Both the position numbers and the translations under genes were made by a program. From Macquaria australasica (taxonomy: Eukaryota; Chordata; Actinopteri; Centrarchiformes; Percichthyidae), in NCBI GenBank assembly GCA_005408345.1, contig SEMN01000134.1, forward strand, positions 434,001 to 498,000: a stretch of 64,000 nt of DNA, in the 5' to 3' direction. Numbering within the stretch: the stretch's first letter is position 1; each line of letters begins with the position of its first letter. The notes below the pieces were generated by a model. That model was given only the letters and a program-made list of their open reading frames with translations, had not been told where the DNA came from and ran no database searches. Shown here piece by piece: positions 60,475 to 64,000 of the stretch.

Positions 60475-61881
60475 TTAGACAGCCTCTGCAGAAGTTTCAG
60501 TTGACACAGACATCGTTACTTTGGCTATTTTCACAGTGGTCTTCACGCAGCTCTCTGCAGCCCTGTTGGCAGAAATGTTGGCATTTCTGTTCTGGCAGTC
60601 TGACTCGAGGCTATTGTCCAACTGCTGGGCACTGCCCCTGCAGGCATGGCAGGAGCTGAGGAAGGCGTGCCGCAGGTCCTTGCTCCTCAAGGCGTAGATG
60701 ATTGGGTTGACAGTGGAGTTGAGCAGGCAGAGCATGCTGCAGAATGCAAATACTGTCTTGATGTCATTGTCCATCCTCCAGAAGAGGTCATAGACCATGA
60801 TGGCGAGCACTGGACCCCAGCAGATGACCAGCACCGCCAGGATAAGCACCAGGGTCTTGGCCAGACGGATGTCCATGCGTGCCTGCTCAGGGCGTGTGGT
60901 CTGCACTTTAGTCCCATCTGCTGAGTAAACAACAAGGCTCTTCTGGGAGGTTCGGCTCAGCATTCGCACAGCGTGGTGGTGTGCCTTCCATAGGATGTAT
61001 ATGTAGGCGTAGATAATGAAAAGAACCAGCACACTGGTTACACCGATCCAGAACAACAGGTAGTTCTCATCAATCAGTGGGAATATGTCTGAGCAAACAG
61101 AATTGAGACGTTTACAGTTCCAGCCCAGCAGAGGTAGCACTGCGATGATGATGGAGATGGTCCACATCATACAAAAGGCAATGACAGCCTTGGTCCGTGT
61201 CACGATGCGCCTGTAGGCGAGAGGCCGGTGTATGGAGATGTAGCGGTCAATAGCAGTGAGGAAAAGGCTCCCCACGGATGCAGTGAACGATGCCGTGACT
61301 CCACCCAGCTTGAAGAGAAAAACATTGGGGCTGTCCTTCCTGTGGAAAACATGGAAGTCCAGAAAGCTGTAGACAAATATGACACTTCCCAGCAGGTCAG
61401 CCACAGCCAGACTGCCAATGAAGTGATAGGACGGCCTGCAGCGGAGGGTGCGGGACTGAAAGATGACGCAGAGCACCACCAGGTTCTCCAGCACCGTGAA
61501 GGTACCCAGAGTCAGAGACATCACAGCCACAGCCAGCTGCTGGCTGGGGGTCAGGATCATGAAACACTCCATGTCCATAAAGTTCTCCCCACATTGTATA
61601 TTAGTCTCATCTCTGAATGTGCTCCTGTTGCCAAACAAGTCTGTGGCATTAGTGGGGTAGAAGGGGATGCCCTTGAGGATGAGCTCCTCGTCTGCCGGTA
61701 CCTTGTTTGGGAAGGAATTGCTGCGGAAAGCAGATAGGGGCTTCTGCAGAGAGAAACTGTCCTTGAAGTCTACATCATTGAGGGGGTCATCATAGTTAGC
61801 GTCGTTGGAGCCCAGATACTGTAAACCAGATGTAATAGTCCGGAAGGTGGTGTCCGCCACACCGTCCAGCACAGATTTCAT
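60475..61881 (-). CDS. cnr1: Cannabinoid receptor 1, intronless coding region
   Basis: Class A G-protein-coupled receptor (Gi/o) for anandamide and 2-AG, presynaptic in brain. Single 1407-nt ORF, 468 residues; human has 472. It has a long extracellular N-tail with two N-glycosylation sequons (Asn78-Ala-Thr, Asn85-Arg-Ser). Seven hydrophobic helices run from about residue 113 to 400. IDRY stands at 211-214, CWGP at 354-357 and NPIIY at 392-396. Lys191 in FKLGG corresponds to the ligand-contacting Lys192 of human CB1. Cys256 and Cys263 fit the second-loop disulfide characteristic of CB1. Cys411 after helix 8 fits the palmitoylation site. The start codon is fixed by the conserved MKSVLDGVADTTFRTITSGL. 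The CDS lies in one exon, as in all vertebrate CNR1 genes. Confidence 0.99.
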   Translation of the reverse strand: MKSVLDGVADTTFRTITSGLQYLGSNDANYDDPLNDVDFKDSFSLQKPLSAFRSNSFPNKVPADEELILKGIPFYPTNATDLFGNRSTFRDETNIQCGENFMDMECFMILTPSQQLAVAVMSLTLGTFTVLENLVVLCVIFQSRTLRCRPSYHFIGSLAVADLLGSVIFVYSFLDFHVFHRKDSPNVFLFKLGGVTASFTASVGSLFLTAIDRYISIHRPLAYRRIVTRTKAVIAFCMMWTISIIIAVLPLLGWNCKRLNSVCSDIFPLIDENYLLFWIGVTSVLVLFIIYAYIYILWKAHHHAVRMLSRTSQKSLVVYSADGTKVQTTRPEQARMDIRLAKTLVLILAVLVICWGPVLAIMVYDLFWRMDNDIKTVFAFCSMLCLLNSTVNPIIYALRSKDLRHAFLSSCHACRGSAQQLDNSLESDCQNRNANISANRAAESCVKTTVKIAKVTMSVSTETSAEAV

Positions 61882-61900
61882 GGCTGTGTCTGAGGGTAAT

Positions 61901-62805
61901 ACTGCAGTCTAAGACGCCTGGACAACCTACAAATTGATGACAAACATTTTAGACAAGCCTAAAAAAGAATCCCATGCATATTATGACAGGAATATTTGCA
62001 GCAGTGCAACGTTTGAGACCACACCTTTGATATAAAAATGCCTTTAACATGAGATAACCTTCACATTATGAAAATATTTCTCATTGCAAATATTTGGAAA
62101 TATTTTGAATTTTGATAGTTTTGTACAACTGCAGATGTTTGTTTTTTTTCATATATTTTATAGAGTTTCTGGATTTGGGCATAAACCACATCTGATCTCT
62201 GAGAGCTGGTGTACTTATAAATTCTGTATCATGCACCCTGCACCTATCAACACGCATAAAATGATTCATCACTGAGCGCTTACTTTTCAAAAACAGAAAA
62301 CCTACTTATAAAAACAAGAAACATGAGGCTCGAAATAAAAATGCCTCTTTTTTTCTCTGAGGTGCAGAAGCAAACAAAACAATGCAATTCCTCTACACCT
62401 GTACAGACACTATTGCAAAACAGATACACAAGCTAATTACCTCTTCGTAAAACAATATACAGTAAATGCATGCTCAAATTTCGGTAGTCTAATTTACTGC
62501 AACAGTAAAGAGGCATATCAGCGGGATAATTGCTATTACATAATATAGATATTTGCAGATTTTTAAAATTATTTTAATATTAGGCTTTTTGGAAAGTCTG
62601 ATAATCAATGCAGGAGTGTAGATTTATAGTTAATCTGGTGCACGAAGCACAAATGCATTCAGGAATCCGCACAATAAAAAAAGATGAAAAATGATACTTT
62701 CGTGCTGGGACAAACAACAAAAAGCATTTCAAGTACTAATATAAGTGTGGAAACAATATTAAAGCCGTAAGTAAACATTTAAAAGAAGAAAAGTGTTTCT
62801 TTACC
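61901..62805 (-). other. cnr1: Inferred cnr1 5' UTR intron
   Basis: On the minus strand a good donor, TGTAAG|GTAAAG, lies at 62805/62804. An acceptor CTGCAG|TATTACC lies at 61902/61901, twenty nt before the cnr1 ATG. Vertebrate CNR1 genes commonly have a non-coding first exon spliced just before the start codon, so I propose this as the leader intron. Other nearby AGs could serve as the acceptor. Confidence 0.45.
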
Positions 62806-63245
62806 TTACATAATTTTCCAAGTGCGCAGAATCGCCCTTTATCACCGCGCGTTAATCCAAGTCAGAAGCGCATCATCCAACCAACACAGATCTCACACAA
62901 AAGGAGAGACAACCAGCGTGCACGTGTTAGGATGAAACCACCATTATCATCATAATTATTAGTTTCTTTTTCAAATTCTACATGTGACATAAGTTTATCA
63001 AATGTCTGTAGAAGTGTCTTGTCGCTCTTGGGGTGCGCTCCTGCTTTGTGGATACAGGTTGCTGCTGCTGCTGCTGGCTCCAGCGTCTCTCCACTCTTTT
63101 TCTCTGTGTCTTCACACTTATGAAGCGTCGCTCCTACAAGCCCTGTCACGTGTTTCCATATAGCGTTATCTGCCCAACCCATGAAGCTGTCAAGTGCGCT
63201 GCATAGGAGCAAGGGAGACGACAGCGGTGGTGGAGGCTTATAAAA
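62806..63245 (-). promoter_or_regulatory. cnr1: Inferred cnr1 leader exon and promoter
   Basis: A CG- and GC-richer segment upstream of the proposed donor, with a CTG run (about 63060-63078) and a CACGTG E-box (about 62921). A TTTATAAG box at about 63236-63245 on the minus strand is suitably placed for a start near 63210. An open frame of 116 codons (62862-63212, minus) lies inside this exon. It resembles no known protein and is best seen as a possible upstream ORF. Confidence 0.35.
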
Positions 63246-64000
63246 AATGATCTGATTTTAATTCCCAAAGCTCCTCTTAGCAGACGATGTGTTCCGACAA
63301 AGAACCAGCATCAACACAGCACAAAGCACACACAAAAAAATAGATTAAGAACATCTTAGAATAGCCGTCTTATATCTTCCTAATTCATGAGGTAATTGTG
63401 AACACAATTTCTACATTTTGCAGGAACAAAAAGCTGCATTTCTCCTATAAAATCTCCACATAAAGGTAACTTTGTAATGGTACTGAGTACATTCAAAGGC
63501 AGATAGAGGTTGCAGACTTCATTGATAGTCAGTGCATGTCTGTTTATTGTGTGAATAATTAACAAAATTGAGAATCTCAAAGAACAGAAAGCAGACTTAA
63601 TCATTTTGATGTTGGCTGAGCTGAAACGAGCCATCCTTACATGTCTTTTCCCCCTTTAATGGCTGTTTTTACTTTGTACCTTTCAAGTTGTTTACTTTCC
63701 TGATATTTGACAACTATTTGGAGTACTTAAGTGAGTCAGTCTTTGTATTTGGATGAAAATGCAAAAGAAAACTACATATTAGGAGCCAAATACTTCATTT
63801 ATGTACTTAAAAATAAGACTCAGAGGGGCTGACCGGTGATGTGACAACACAAGATGATTCATACACATTTTATTATGTTTTGTTGTACACTTCACAGTCA
63901 CCCTGATGTCCCTTGTCCTCAGGATTAACAAGCTAGTTATTAGCACATTCAATCACATTACACACCACCAAATTAACAAGTCAGATCCTGCTATGAATCA
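63246..64000. other. Upstream flank of cnr1, no feature recognised
   Basis: About 750 bp of AT-rich sequence upstream of the inferred cnr1 promoter. I see no coding region, repeat family or RNA gene. Confidence 0.5.

Noticed and set aside
61228..61737. 169-codon plus-strand open frame opposite cnr1
   Set aside because: It is the exact antisense of conserved cnr1 coding sequence and shows no family likeness of its own.
1..64000. tRNA, rRNA, CRISPR, operon or phage features
   Set aside because: None seen; gene structure and repeats are those of a vertebrate nuclear genome. The only tRNA-like sequence is the SINE head at 51050.

Overview
This is a stretch of vertebrate nuclear genome, almost certainly from a ray-finned (teleost, probably percomorph) fish. 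Every gene is split by GT/AG introns except cnr1. The proteins are recognisable one-to-one relatives of human genes, and the introns and spacers carry short non-autonomous repeats of the kind that litter fish genomes. No prokaryotic, viral or plasmid content and no CRISPR array was seen.

Layout from left to right. (1) 100-3654, minus strand: the first five coding exons of ppp1cb (protein phosphatase 1 catalytic subunit beta); its 3' half lies outside the window. (2) 4675-24485, minus: a 42-exon phospholipase B1 gene (plb1) whose exons I could join into one open frame of 1109 codons. It has a signal peptide, one decayed GDSL-lipase repeat, two repeats with intact catalytic residues, a Thr-rich stalk and a C-terminal membrane anchor. 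(3) 29643-30516, plus: ypel5, two coding exons with a non-coding leader exon near 28.7 kb. (4) 33739-39373, plus: slc35a1, the CMP-sialic acid transporter, eight exons. (5) 41043-51879, minus: rars2, mitochondrial arginyl-tRNA synthetase, twenty exons. It converges on slc35a1, with poly(A) signals about 130 bp apart. (6) 53363-56650, minus: akirin2, five exons. (7) 60475-61881, minus: cnr1 (cannabinoid receptor 1), intronless coding region with an inferred upstream leader exon.

Exon joins were checked by reading phase. The summed coding lengths are whole codons for plb1 (3330 nt), slc35a1 (1017 nt), rars2 (1740 nt), akirin2 (540 nt) and ypel5 (363 nt), which supports the models. The genes do not form a pathway. 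They are a linkage block joining neighbours of human 2p23 (PPP1CB, PLB1, YPEL5) to neighbours of human 6q15 (SLC35A1, RARS2, AKIRIN2, CNR1).

The non-genic DNA holds about ten copies of one ~300-350 bp inverted-ended repeat, four copies of a hAT-like MITE with CAGTGGTGG ends, two copies of a third MITE, a fold-back element built from 42-bp tandem repeats, a dead L1-type retrotransposon fragment and a tRNA-derived SINE. The most interesting points are the decay of plb1 repeat 1 with a compensating splice shift, a possible internal start for a two-repeat plb1 isoform, and a MITE whose target-site duplication spans a splice acceptor of rars2.
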